The notes: generated from the letters alone by a model not told the origin. Shown: positions 28,468-37,740, counted from the first letter of the stretch. The stretch: 64,000 bases of DNA from Planctomycetaceae bacterium (GCA_017795105.1 CP051247.1:1240001-1304000), one strand, 5' to 3'. Made by a program: numbers and translations.

Positions 28468-30171
28468 ATGCCTTCTCCAAAATCGCACGGCGGCGTCATT
28501 CACACGTACCAGAAATACGATCCCGTCAATCTCCCCAGCCCGACGCAGCCGCCGCCGGACATGGTCTCCTCGGCGTTTGAACACTCGCTGATGTTCGGCA
28601 AGTTCCGCAAGCTGACCCCGGCCGAACTCGCCAAAGCGGTGAAGATCGACCCGAGCCAGATCCAGGGGTTTGGCCCGAGCCTCGATGCGATTCGGGCGAT
28701 GCTCGAAGAACGCAAACGCAAGATTCTTGAGAAATACGAAACCGATACCGTTCAGAATCTGGCCGCGAAGCAACTCGTGCAGAAGAGCCGCGAGATGAAG
28801 CCGCCGAAGAAACTGGCCGATCGCTACCGCCAGGCGATTCACTACGAACAGATCTACGATCTGGAACGTCTGTGGTACGCCAACGACGATGACCACAGCC
28901 CGTTCGCGCATCATCTTCTGCAGGTGATGCAGGTGATGGGCGACAAGTATCAGGTTGACGAACTCGCCGCGAAGTACGAGTTCACCGGCCGCGAGTCGAT
29001 GACGATTCCCGAAGCTCTCGAGATTAAAGAACTGCTGGAGAAGATCGACGAGCTGCTCGACCAAGTGCAGGAAGCGATGGAGAACGCCACGATCGGCGTG
29101 ATCGACATGGAGGAACTGCAGGAGTTCGCCGACTCCGCACAAATGGAAGAGCTGCAGAAGATGCAGCAGCAGATCGAAGACTATCTGCGCGAAATGGCCG
29201 AACGTCAGGGGCTCGACCTCGATGCCAGTGGAGCCTTTCAACTCACACCGGAAGCGTACCGCATCTTTCAGAGCAAGCTGCTCTCACGCATCTTCTCGCA
29301 GCTGCAGGCCTCCCGCACCGGGCGGCATCAGGGTCCGATCGTCGGCGAAGGCTCCGTCGAAATGCAGCAGACAAAGACGTACGAATTCGGCGATTCACTC
29401 ACGCATATGGACATGCCGCAGTCGATCATCAACATGTTGCTCCGCGATGCTTCTTCGCAGCCGCTGAAGTTCCGCAACGACGACATCGAAGTGCATCGCA
29501 CCCGGAACAGCCCGAAGTGCGCGACGGTCGTCGTGATGGACCTCTCCGGCTCCACGCGCTACAACGGCCAGTACATCAACGTGAAGCGGATGGCCCTCGC
29601 CCTCGATGGTCTGATTCGCAAAGAGTATCCCGGCGACTATCTGCAGTTCGTCGAGATGGCCTCGTTCGCCAAGCCGGTCCCTCGCGGCGAGATCATCAAC
29701 CTGCTCCCCAAGCCGGTCACGATTTCCGATCCGGTTGTTCAGCTCAAGGTCGATATGAGCCGGACCGACGTGAGCGAGCCGATGATCCCGCCGCACTTCA
29801 CCAACATCCAGCACGGCCTGCAGACTGCGCGGCGATATCTCGCAACTCAGGACACGCCCAACCGGCAGGTCATCGTCATCACCGATGGCCTGCCGACAGC
29901 TCACTTCGAAGAGAGCTGGCTCTATCTGCTCTATCCGCCGCATGAACGAACGGAAGAATTCACGTTCCGCGAAGCGATGCTCTGCCAGCGGGAGGGGATT
30001 ACGATCAATATCTTCCTCGTGCCGAGCTGGTCGCAGACGGAAGAGGACATCCACTTCGCCCGCAAGCTGGCCGAGACCACGAAAGGCCGCGTGATCTTCA
30101 CCGCTGGCGACGATCTCGACCGATTCGTGGTCTGGGATTACGTCACACGAAAACGCGAAATCCTCGGGTAA
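28468..30171 (+). CDS. Von Willebrand A (VWA) protein, partner of the AAA+ ATPase
   Basis: 567 residues from ATG 28468, with AAAGAGAG upstream; an in-frame TTG/ATG at 28426/28429 is an alternative. The N-terminal half is helical with a coiled-coil-like acidic segment (~190-250, EALEIKELLEKIDELLDQVQ). The C-terminal VWA domain has the metal-ion-dependent adhesion site DLSGS (~357), a distal T, and IVITDGLPTAHF. This layout resembles ChlD/CoxE-type partners of MoxR ATPases. Cytoplasmic; no signal peptide. The real function of the pair is unknown. Confidence 0.8.
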   Translation: MPSPKSHGGVIHTYQKYDPVNLPSPTQPPPDMVSSAFEHSLMFGKFRKLTPAELAKAVKIDPSQIQGFGPSLDAIRAMLEERKRKILEKYETDTVQNLAAKQLVQKSREMKPPKKLADRYRQAIHYEQIYDLERLWYANDDDHSPFAHHLLQVMQVMGDKYQVDELAAKYEFTGRESMTIPEALEIKELLEKIDELLDQVQEAMENATIGVIDMEELQEFADSAQMEELQKMQQQIEDYLREMAERQGLDLDASGAFQLTPEAYRIFQSKLLSRIFSQLQASRTGRHQGPIVGEGSVEMQQTKTYEFGDSLTHMDMPQSIINMLLRDASSQPLKFRNDDIEVHRTRNSPKCATVVVMDLSGSTRYNGQYINVKRMALALDGLIRKEYPGDYLQFVEMASFAKPVPRGEIINLLPKPVTISDPVVQLKVDMSRTDVSEPMIPPHFTNIQHGLQTARRYLATQDTPNRQVIVITDGLPTAHFEESWLYLLYPPHERTEEFTFREAMLCQREGITINIFLVPSWSQTEEDIHFARKLAETTKGRVIFTAGDDLDRFVVWDYVTRKREILG

Positions 30172-30301
30172 GGATTTGACAGAACGCTTTCGCTCGATTC
30201 ATCATAAAGAAAGCGTGAATCGAAGCGGACCTGTCTTCGCAGAGCCCTTCGAAGCTGCTACTGTCCACCTGGCGGCCCCGATTCTTTTCGTGAGAGTGAC
30301 G

Positions 30302-30595
30302 ATGAACGATTCCATCGAGAAAATGACGCTTCGCGAAAAGCTGAGCGAAGCGGATCGACTGATGCGGGAACTGATCGACCACCTCGACAACGGCTTCATC
30401 CCGAAAACCCGCAACCTCAGCCGAAAGCTCCAGGAAGCCGGCAGCGACCCGGAATCGCTGACCGACATGACCGTCCGCCAGCAGGCCGCCGAGATCATCG
30501 ACGACAACCGCTTTTCCGAACGTCTCTACGAAAAAATCGGCGCCCTCCTCGTCGCCATCGACGGCGATGTCAATCGCATCCAGGAAGGCAATTGA
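30302..30595 (+). CDS. Small helical protein of unknown function
   Basis: 97 residues from ATG 30302, preceded by GAGAG; the in-frame upstream extension reads poorly. It is charged and mostly helical (MNDSIEKMTLREKLSEADRL at the start; VRQQAAEIIDDNRFSERL in the second half), with no Cys, signal peptide or membrane segment. It begins 130 bp after the VWA gene on the same strand and may belong to that unit. No family recognised. Confidence 0.55.
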   Translation: MNDSIEKMTLREKLSEADRLMRELIDHLDNGFIPKTRNLSRKLQEAGSDPESLTDMTVRQQAAEIIDDNRFSERLYEKIGALLVAIDGDVNRIQEGN

Positions 30596-30679
30596 TCCCC
30601 CAACGATGGTCCACCACCGTAGGGCCGGCTCCCGCCTCGTATCGTTGTTCCCAATATGAGATACCGCATGCCTAGCGAT

Positions 30680-30874
30680 AATCAGGCCTGTCCCTTCGCC
30701 CCCATCAGGGGGAGCGGCCTGATTCCTCTGCCAGAGTCAGAAGGCCCGAAGGGTGGATGAGGGGGCGATGAACCAGCGACGCTCATTTTCTGAAGAGAAT
30801 CAGCGGCCTGTGAAGCATGTCACCCGCACTTCCCCCTCACCCTAACCCTCTCCCCCACGGGGGCGAGGGAACTT
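30680..30874. repeat. Interspersed C/G-rich palindromic repeat, copy B
   Basis: The second copy of the 26691-26860 element, about 25 bp longer because of an insertion after the first G run. The blocks GATGAGGGGGCGAT-AACCAGCGA and GAGCATGTCACCCGCA (here AAGCATGTCACCCGCA) are shared. Copies A and B are in direct orientation 4 kb apart. Confidence 0.8.
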
Positions 30875-30912
30875 GATGCGATTACATCAACCGCTCTCGT
30901 CACCCTCAGTCA

Positions 30913-31002
30913 GTGGCACAGACATTCCTGTCTGTGGACAAGCAGAGAAGGGGCGGAAGAGAGGAACATCCACTCTCGCACAGGCAGGAAGGTCTGTGCC
31001 AC
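30913..31002. repeat. 90-bp element with 24-bp terminal inverted repeats
   Basis: The left end GTGGCACAGACATTCCTG... and the right end ...GGTCTGTGCCAC pair over 24 bp with two mismatches, and each end is itself a small palindrome around TTCCTG. It is non-coding. It fills the gene-free stretch 30596-31260 together with copy B of the C/G-rich repeat; the remaining bases look featureless. Confidence 0.7.
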
Positions 31003-31260
31003 ACTGGCGGCGATTCAAGCGTTAGCCAGACTCCGGCCCTACCGCGTGGACGCATCTGTCGACATGTTCAGAAGTCGTCTTCACCCTCGCCGCGATTCCG
31101 ACAATTCCTCGTTTGGCAAACTGAATCGCTGGCGTAATTCAGGCAAAATTCAGCGAGATTAACATTCTGGGGAATGGTTCGATCCGTTGACGAAAGGCGA
31201 CAACGTTTTCTCCAAATATCCTCAAGTTCGCTCTTGCGACTGCCCGAGCGCGGTGGGACG

Positions 31261-31923
31261 ATGCGCAGCATGATCACCATCGCAAAAGACACCCTGCCGC
31301 AGACGTTCCTCAGCTACATCGCTTTCCGAGTGGCGATGCTCGATACAATGGAACGTGTTTCCTGGACCCTGCAGTTCGACTCGCTGGAAGATACCGGCTT
31401 CGGCTTCCTGACCGAGGTCCCGTTTCTGAAGGCCGTCCCGCCGCATGTCCAGATGGACATCCTGGCGACCACTTGGTGGAAGCACATCAGCCCGGACACG
31501 TTCGAAGCGACACTTGTCGATGAAGCCGTGGTTTACTCGGCTTGCGAACTGGCGGCTCGAGTCTGCGAAGAAGAGCCGGATGTCGTGAAGCGTATGCTCG
31601 GCCGCGGCCCGCTGGAAGCAGAAGCCGAAGTGAATCAGGCTCTCGCCACCGAACTGCGGAGTATGCACCTGAAGCTCTCCAACGATGGCGATTTTCTGCT
31701 GATCGGTCAGTTCTCCGACCTGCCGCCCGAAGAAGCCAATCGCCTCAAAGAGAAGTTCGGTTTCGACACCGCTCGCGCCGAGGCGATGTTCGATGTCCTC
31801 TCCCGCTGGCACATTTCGCCGAACTTCGAAACCCGCTGCGAGTCGCTGCTGACCGAAGCCGAGGCCGCCCGCACTCACGAAATGATGCGGCAGAAGGTCA
31901 ATAGCGCCCGGATGAATTCCTAG
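31261..31923 (+). CDS. Conserved-looking hypothetical protein
   Basis: 220 residues from ATG 31261 (MRSMITIAKDTLPQTFLSYI); a GTG at 31174 in frame or ATG 31270 are alternatives. It is soluble, rich in acidic residues and helices, with no signal peptide and no recognisable catalytic motif. Codon use matches neighbouring genes and the opposite frames look like shadows. Its TAG stop codon is the first three bases of copy 2 of the ~106-bp repeat, so the element's end now terminates the reading frame. Confidence 0.6.
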   Translation: MRSMITIAKDTLPQTFLSYIAFRVAMLDTMERVSWTLQFDSLEDTGFGFLTEVPFLKAVPPHVQMDILATTWWKHISPDTFEATLVDEAVVYSACELAARVCEEEPDVVKRMLGRGPLEAEAEVNQALATELRSMHLKLSNDGDFLLIGQFSDLPPEEANRLKEKFGFDTARAEAMFDVLSRWHISPNFETRCESLLTEAEAARTHEMMRQKVNSARMNS

Positions 31924-32026
31924 AGCGGATCGCTCTACCGTATGTCCGCGAATGAGCGTTGATTGGCCTGAAACGCTGTATCTTTCGCGGACGGAACGGT
32001 TACACCATAAAGTAAACTGCTCTAAC
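31921..32026. repeat. Interspersed ~106-bp repeat, copy 2 (inverted relative to copy 1)
   Basis: It begins with the palindrome TAGAGCGGATCGCTCTA and ends ...AAACTGCTCTAAC; its reverse complement matches 22236-22341 almost base for base. The ends TAGAGCGG and (on the other strand) TAGAGCAG form terminal inverted repeats. It overlaps the stop codon of the upstream gene and lies ~100 bp before argC. Confidence 0.85.
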
Positions 32027-32127
32027 CACCGGGAACAGGCGAACGGCTTGCAACGCCGGCGTGTCTGACATAGAGTCGAGCCCCGACTAATCAGACAGCT
32101 GACCCTCCTGCGTGCAAAGTTTCGCGA

Positions 32128-33159
32128 ATGCCTCCCTCCGCATCGAAAACCCGCGTCGCCATCATCGGCGCGACCGGCTATACCGCTCTCGAACTGATTC
32201 TGATCCTGCTCAGGCATCCCAATGTCGAGATCACGGTCGCCACGACCCGACAGACGGATTCCCCCAGGCTCAGCGATATTCATCCGTCGCTTCGAAGCCG
32301 CATCGATCTGGCCTGCACGCTGCTCGACGCCCGCGACGTCGCTCAGAAAGCGGACGTTGCTTTCACCTGCCTCCCCCATACCGCAAGCATGGAAGCCATT
32401 CCGAGTCTGCTGGCCGAGGGGGTCAAAGTTGTCGATTTGAGTGCCGATTACCGCCTCATCGACCCGCAGGTTTATGAACAATGGTACGGTCATGTGCATA
32501 CCGACCCGACCCGCCTCGGCACCTGTGTGTATGGTTTGCCGGAGCTTTATCGCAGCCAGATTGCCGGCCACGATCTCATCGCCAACCCCGGCTGCTACAC
32601 CAGCACATCCATTCTCGGCCTCGCTCCCCTGCTCTGTGAAGGGCTGATTGAACCGAACGGAATCTGCATCGATGGGAAAAGCGGCGTCTCGGGCGCAGGG
32701 CGCACGCCAAAGATGACCACGCTCTATCCGGAATGTAACGAGAGTGTGATGGCCTATTCGGTCGGCAATCACCGACACACGCCGGAGATCGATCAGGTGC
32801 TGTCGGACGTCAGCGGCAAAGAAGTCGAAGTCGTCTTCACGCCGCACCTGATTCCGATGGACCGCGGCCTGCAATGTTCGATCTATGCCCGAGCCGCGAC
32901 AGAGGTCTCGGAAAGCGATCTGCTCGAAGTCTACCGCTCGTTCTACGCCGACCAGCCCTTCGTTCGCATCACGGAAAACCTGCCGCGCACGAAGGACGTG
33001 ACCTACACCAACTTCTGCGACATCACCGTGCGGGCCTCTCGCGGCGTGGTTCAGGTCTTCTCCGTGCTCGATAATCTCATCAAGGGAGCCTCGGGCGTCG
33101 CCGTGCAGAACTTCAATCTTATGTGCGGCTACGACGAAACCACCGGCCTCCTGCCGTAG
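32128..33159 (+). CDS. argC: N-acetyl-gamma-glutamyl-phosphate reductase
   Basis: 343 residues, normal for ArgC. An N-terminal Rossmann motif, VAIIGATGYTALEL, binds NADP. The catalytic Cys156 is in NPGCYTS, the His in VGNHRHTPEI, and further family blocks are SGVSGAGRTPK and TPHLIPMDRGL. It reduces N-acetylglutamyl phosphate to the semialdehyde in arginine synthesis in the cytoplasm. ATG 32128 gives the expected N-terminus. No other arginine biosynthesis gene lies next to it. Confidence 0.95.
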   Translation: MPPSASKTRVAIIGATGYTALELILILLRHPNVEITVATTRQTDSPRLSDIHPSLRSRIDLACTLLDARDVAQKADVAFTCLPHTASMEAIPSLLAEGVKVVDLSADYRLIDPQVYEQWYGHVHTDPTRLGTCVYGLPELYRSQIAGHDLIANPGCYTSTSILGLAPLLCEGLIEPNGICIDGKSGVSGAGRTPKMTTLYPECNESVMAYSVGNHRHTPEIDQVLSDVSGKEVEVVFTPHLIPMDRGLQCSIYARAATEVSESDLLEVYRSFYADQPFVRITENLPRTKDVTYTNFCDITVRASRGVVQVFSVLDNLIKGASGVAVQNFNLMCGYDETTGLLP

Positions 33160-33545
33160 TTTCCCGAACGATGTCAAGTCGGGTGCGTCTCGACGCACCA
33201 TCGGAACACAGACCCGCCCCATCAATGCCAGCCTTTCCGCCGACCGCTACGACTCCCTTTGACATTGCAGGGGAATCGCTTCACCAGCAGACTGACTCGT
33301 CTCGCGTTGAGAAGGTGCGTCGAAACGCCTCCTACGAGAGCTTGCTAAAACGGTGGATCCCGACCACCGCTGATCAGCTGGCGGACATTTCGCGGTGATC
33401 GGCATTGCCGTTGCTTTATCTCTCTTTCGTACCTGATCCTGCGAGTTTTCGCCTGAATTGATGCGAACTCGCAACATGGGCCGCCTCGATGTTGCAACTC
33501 GGCAACATCGCCTCGCTGCCGATGGAACTCAAACGGTGACGAACG
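33160..33545 (+). other. Gene-free stretch
   Basis: 386 bp between argC and the small secreted protein. Short open frames exist but none has a ribosome site or a protein-like composition. Two close copies of GCAACTCGGCAACAT/GCGAACTCGCAACAT-like words lie at ~33465-33510; no clear element is recognised. Confidence 0.4.
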
Positions 33546-33863
33546 ATGAGAGACTCTAACCGCCAATCACTCACGCCTCAGGGTGTTCTGCTGGCGATCA
33601 TTCTGATTCTTCTCTGCTCCGCGTCTGCTCAGGCTGAAAACTGGGCCTTCCAGCGATCGTACTACAGCCATGAACTGACGCCGGAGACGGCTGCCATCAC
33701 GCCGGAGCCCTATTACCGGTCGGCCTATCGGCTGCCGACGAAGTACAACTACCCGGGAATGACGGTCAATTCGAACTTCCGCATCAATCGCGTTCATCTG
33801 CGAAGCGGGAACAGCCTCGATTCCGAATATCGTTATCAGGGGACGATCGAGTTTCGCCCGTAA
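33546..33863 (+). CDS. Small secreted protein of unknown function
   Basis: 105 residues. A signal peptide (GVLLAIILILLCSASAQA, cleavage about residue 31) is followed by an aromatic-rich mature part with many Tyr and Arg (RSYYSHELTPE, YYRSAYRLPTKYNYPG, SEYRYQGTIEFRP). No Cys and no known domain. It probably acts in the periplasm or at the surface. It stands alone; the aminotransferase gene starts about 100 bp downstream. Confidence 0.6.
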   Translation: MRDSNRQSLTPQGVLLAIILILLCSASAQAENWAFQRSYYSHELTPETAAITPEPYYRSAYRLPTKYNYPGMTVNSNFRINRVHLRSGNSLDSEYRYQGTIEFRP

Positions 33864-33966
33864 CCAGGTCTGAGGCGGCGGTGAGTTTGACGCTGACCGC
33901 CTCGGGGAGCGAAGATACGCAGAACTGTCTGATTCTTCTTCGCCCTCCCTCTCAGCCCTGCCACTT

Positions 33967-35127
33967 ATGAAATCACTCTGGACTCTCGCCCCGAAGGTCA
34001 CGTACCTCAATCACGGCTCGTTCGGCCCGTCTCCGCTTCCGGTCCAGCAGGCTCAACGCGAGTGGATGCAAAAGCTCGAAGCCAATCCGATGGAGTTTCT
34101 CGTCCGCGACCGGGAAACGTTCATCGACAATACGCTGCAGCAGCTCGGTGAATTCGTCGGTGCCCGAGCAACCGATCTGGTCCCGGTCCGCAATGCGACC
34201 GTGGGAATGAATATCGTCGCCAATTCGCTGCCTCTCGCCGAGAACGACGAAATCCTGCTGACCGATCATGAATACGGAGCCGTGCAGCGTCTCTGGCAGA
34301 AACGAACCTCGGCTGCCGGAGCAAAGATCACTATCGCCTCCCTGCCGGCAGTATTCGAAGACGCCAACGCGATTGTCGATGCCATCTTCGAGCGAGTGAC
34401 GGATCGCACGAAACTCATCGTGATCAGTCATGTGACCTCGTCGACGGCTCTGGTTCTTCCGGTCGAACAAATCTGCAAACGGGCTCGCATGCAGAAGATT
34501 CCCGTCTGCATCGACGGCCCGCACGCGATCGCGATGCGTCCGTTGCGGCTGCAGCAGCTCGGCTGCGACTTCTACACAGTCAGCTGTCACAAATGGCTGT
34601 CGGCCGGGTTCGGCAGCGGCTTTCTGTATGTGCATCCCCGCTGGCAGCACAAGCTCGATCCGCCCATCGTCAGCTGGGGCGGAACGCCCTACGGACGGCC
34701 GCGTACGTGGCAGGATGAGTATCTCTGGCTCGGCACCGACGATCCCGCCTCGTTTCTCAGCATCTCGGCGGCTCTCGACTTTCTTCACGAGTACGGCGTC
34801 GAGCAGTTCCGAAAGGAAACCCACGACCTGGCCTCCGGAGCACGTCGACAATTGCTCGAACAGCTGGGAACAGCTCCGCTGTCAGAAGATTCGAACCATT
34901 GGTACGGCTCCATGGTGACCGTACCGCTCCCGGAAACCGTCGATGTTCCGGACACATGGACCGGGAAACCGCATCCCCTGCAGGAGAACCTCTGGCAGAA
35001 GCATGGCATCGAGATCCCGGTCATCAAATGGAATCATCGCATGCACATTCGGGTCTCCTGCCACCTCTACAATACGCAGGACGATATCGACCACCTGCTT
35101 CACGCTCTGAAAACCGAGTTGGCGTAA
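33967..35127 (+). CDS. PLP-dependent aminotransferase class V fold protein (isopenicillin N epimerase-like)
   Basis: 386 residues. The start LAPKVTYLNHGSFGPSPLPV is the typical N-terminus of the isopenicillin-N-epimerase-like branch. The PLP Lys is K209 in SCHKWLSAGFGSGFLYV, the Asp that pairs with the cofactor is in CIDGPHAIAM (with His three residues on), and NATVGMNIV supplies the phosphate-binding segment. Members act as epimerases, desulfurases or lyases on amino acids; the substrate cannot be read from the sequence. Cytoplasmic, single gene. Confidence 0.85.
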   Translation: MKSLWTLAPKVTYLNHGSFGPSPLPVQQAQREWMQKLEANPMEFLVRDRETFIDNTLQQLGEFVGARATDLVPVRNATVGMNIVANSLPLAENDEILLTDHEYGAVQRLWQKRTSAAGAKITIASLPAVFEDANAIVDAIFERVTDRTKLIVISHVTSSTALVLPVEQICKRARMQKIPVCIDGPHAIAMRPLRLQQLGCDFYTVSCHKWLSAGFGSGFLYVHPRWQHKLDPPIVSWGGTPYGRPRTWQDEYLWLGTDDPASFLSISAALDFLHEYGVEQFRKETHDLASGARRQLLEQLGTAPLSEDSNHWYGSMVTVPLPETVDVPDTWTGKPHPLQENLWQKHGIEIPVIKWNHRMHIRVSCHLYNTQDDIDHLLHALKTELA

Positions 35128-35300
35128 GTTCTCCCCCAGGCGGAGACCAGGTGGATTTCCGTCCAATCTCAGTCGGAACATCGCCAGACATGGAAATTCT
35201 GTTAAGATTTGCCAAACTGTTTTCTAGCGATGATCTTCTGACTACGCTTTCACCTTTCTCGGTCCCTGACCTGGTGAGTTCCTCATCCGGAGAGTTATTG

Positions 35301-36434
35301 ATGCTGTTTCTGCCAAAGCGTTCTCGTTCCGCCCTGCTGTTGACGGTTTGTAGTCTGGGACTGCTCTGCACGACCAATTCCGACGCTCAGGCACAGCGGC
35401 CCGATCCGAACGCTCAGCCGAGCGGTACTCAGCTGATCATCAAGCGTGAAGCAATTTCCCCCATCTCCCCGGACAAGTTTCGCGTCCCCATCAGCCTGGC
35501 TCCCACGCGTCAACTCGACATCCGCTCGCTCAATGAGGGCATCGTTCAGAACATTCGTGTCAAGCCGGGTGGCAAAGTCAGTGCTCAGGAAGAAGTCCTG
35601 CGGATTGAATCGGCCAAGGCGATCAAGCAGCTCGAACGGGCCAAGGCAAATCTGAAAGTCGCCACGATCCGCCGCGATCTGGCTCGTGGTCAGTCGGGTC
35701 CGCAATCGCAGGCCAATCTCGATCTGGCGGAAGCGGAACTCGATGTCGCCGAAGCCGATCTCGATCTGGCCCAGCTCAACTTCGACAATACCTCGATTCG
35801 GGCCCCGTTCGCAGGAGAAATCCTGAATGTCGCTGTCACCGTCGGCACCTTTGTGAACGAAGGCGATCTGCTGATGGTGCTCCGGGATTCCTCGGAACTG
35901 AGTGCTCGAATTCCCGTGGACCGCCAGAAAGTGAAACAGGGGGACACGCTCGAGATCCAGCTCGATAATGGCGTGGCCGAAGGTAAGGTGCAGACCGTTC
36001 TGCCTCTCACCAACGAATGGCAGGCTCTTCGCCAGCTGATCGATACGGCTGCGATCGCCGTCGTGGTCATCGATAACAAGGATCGTCGTTATGAAGACGG
36101 TCAGACCGTCTACTCAGAAATCGTTCCCCGTCAGGCGGTGATCGAAGTCCCGAATACGGCTCTCAAGAACTCGGAAACGGGTTCGCGGCTCGTTCAGGTG
36201 CTGCGAGACAATCTGGTGCGCGACATCGAGGTGGAACTGCTCGGCTCGATTGGTGATTCACGCTCTTACGTCGCCGGTCCGTTCCAGAGCGAAGATGAGC
36301 TGATTACCGAGAGCAGCCAGGTCCTGCTCGACGGCACGGTCGTCATGCCGGCCACTCAGACCAATGCTCAAAACACTGAAACAGCCCCTCGAACGACCGA
36401 ACCGCGACGCCGGACGTTCAACCCCGATCTGTAA
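35301..36434 (+). CDS. HlyD-family periplasmic adaptor protein
   Basis: 377 residues from ATG 35301 (MLFLPKRSRS), with GGAGAG about 7 nt upstream; the same frame is open back to 34899 but overlaps the previous gene. A signal peptide covers ~1-31. A lipoyl half (LNEGIVQNIRVKPGGKVSAQE), an Ala/Asp/Glu-rich helical hairpin (ANLDLAEAELDVAEADLDLA), a second lipoyl half (IRAPFAGEILNVAVTVGTFVNEGD) and a barrel domain follow. Adaptors normally work with an RND or ABC pump, but no pump gene is adjacent, so its partner is elsewhere. The C-terminus is Thr/Asn-rich and probably disordered. Confidence 0.85.
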   Translation: MLFLPKRSRSALLLTVCSLGLLCTTNSDAQAQRPDPNAQPSGTQLIIKREAISPISPDKFRVPISLAPTRQLDIRSLNEGIVQNIRVKPGGKVSAQEEVLRIESAKAIKQLERAKANLKVATIRRDLARGQSGPQSQANLDLAEAELDVAEADLDLAQLNFDNTSIRAPFAGEILNVAVTVGTFVNEGDLLMVLRDSSELSARIPVDRQKVKQGDTLEIQLDNGVAEGKVQTVLPLTNEWQALRQLIDTAAIAVVVIDNKDRRYEDGQTVYSEIVPRQAVIEVPNTALKNSETGSRLVQVLRDNLVRDIEVELLGSIGDSRSYVAGPFQSEDELITESSQVLLDGTVVMPATQTNAQNTETAPRTTEPRRRTFNPDL

Positions 36435-36552
36435 GCGATTCTCGCCCCCTCATTCGTGAGAAAAAAACTCGCCTTTTCGTGAAAATTGGACACGTTTATA
36501 CTCTCGCGACAATCCGTTCGGGCTGGACACTTCTTCTGCAAGGATGCTGCTG

Positions 36553-37740
36553 ATGTGGTACGATATCGTTTGCCTGGTCATTCTCGCGCTCTCGGTCTGG
36601 CGAGGCATGGCAAAGGGTTTCGTGTGGCAACTCGCTTCGATCGCCGGAATCGTTCTCTGCTTTGTCTTTGCAGAAACGGTCTCGATCGCTGTCGCACCAA
36701 TGACAGGCCTCGAACCCCCGCTCAGCCGCTGGGTCGCTATCCTCGGGCTCTATATAGTCGGGTCTTTCTTCGCCTTTGCGATGGCTCGGTCGATTCAGGC
36801 CGGGCTGGAGAAGGCGAAATTTGAAGACTATGACCGGCATCTCGGAGCTATCTTCGGCGGCATCAAAGGAGCCGTAATCTGCCTGGTCGCCACCTTCTTC
36901 CTGTTCACGCTTTCCGAGCAGTCACGGGAACTGGTGATTCACTCGAACTCCGGCTACGCCTCAGCCGTTCTCTTCGAACAGATCCACCCGGTGATGCCCG
37001 CGGAACTGGATGCCCTGCTTGAGCCCTACATGGATGGGTTTGATCGGGAATCGATGGCCGAACACCGCCGGCAACATCCTGTCGACAAAGGGCCGGACTT
37101 CTTCGACCTGCATGACAACCACGATGGCCACGATCATGACCACGACGACGATGACGGGTTCGACGTTTCTCCAATCAGTTCCGGGGGCAATTCCGGCAAG
37201 AATCCATTCGGCGAAACCGTAGTCGACAACTCGATCGAAGATCTCATCAAGAAGATTCCCGGACTTTTCAGCCCGGAGCTGCAGCAGATCGTCTACGAAA
37301 CCCTTGAGAGCACCGATCCGCAAGATCGCCCGGAACTGGTCGAAAAACTGAGTTCCGGAATGCCGGGTGTGATTCGCCAGGTCGCCGAACAATGGCAGAA
37401 CGGCAAACCAACCGACGCCGAGCCTCTTGTCACCGACTGGCGCCAGCATCGGGCCTACCTGCTCCGGGAGATCGCCGCGATCTACACCGAACACACCGAC
37501 GCTCAACGCTCCATCATGGAAGAGGTTGTCTACGCCCTGCATGGCGTGCCCGACGCCGTCACGGTCTCCGTCCTCGAAGACTGGCACGCCGACCTGATGG
37601 GCAAACAGCCGGATCCCGATCCCTCGACCGATATCGCGACAACACTCGACCGCCGCGTCGTCAATCAACTCGCCAAAGCTCGCATCTCGCTCGGCTCCCT
37701 CCCCTCCGACCTCCGCGACCGCCTCAGCAGCGTCCGGTAA
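36553..37740 (+). CDS. CvpA-family membrane protein with acidic/His cytoplasmic or periplasmic tail
   Basis: 395 residues from ATG 36553 (MWYDIVCLVILALSV), which has AAGGATG 9 nt upstream; ATG 36544 is in the same frame. Four membrane helices in the first ~130 residues, with the CvpA-like RGMAKGFVWQLASIAGIVL and GAIFGGIKGAVICLVATFF. A linker very rich in His and Asp follows at ~195-215. The remaining ~180 residues are soluble and helical, a much longer tail than in E. coli CvpA. CvpA proteins affect envelope homeostasis and colicin V production. The His/Asp cluster may bind metal; this is inferred from composition only. Confidence 0.75.
   Translation: MWYDIVCLVILALSVWRGMAKGFVWQLASIAGIVLCFVFAETVSIAVAPMTGLEPPLSRWVAILGLYIVGSFFAFAMARSIQAGLEKAKFEDYDRHLGAIFGGIKGAVICLVATFFLFTLSEQSRELVIHSNSGYASAVLFEQIHPVMPAELDALLEPYMDGFDRESMAEHRRQHPVDKGPDFFDLHDNHDGHDHDHDDDDGFDVSPISSGGNSGKNPFGETVVDNSIEDLIKKIPGLFSPELQQIVYETLESTDPQDRPELVEKLSSGMPGVIRQVAEQWQNGKPTDAEPLVTDWRQHRAYLLREIAAIYTEHTDAQRSIMEEVVYALHGVPDAVTVSVLEDWHADLMGKQPDPDPSTDIATTLDRRVVNQLAKARISLGSLPSDLRDRLSSVR

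Noticed and set aside
31222..33225. 667-codon minus-strand frame spanning two plus-strand genes
   Set aside because: It lies opposite argC and the 31261 gene and crosses the interspersed repeat; no motif is recognisable and argC is certain.
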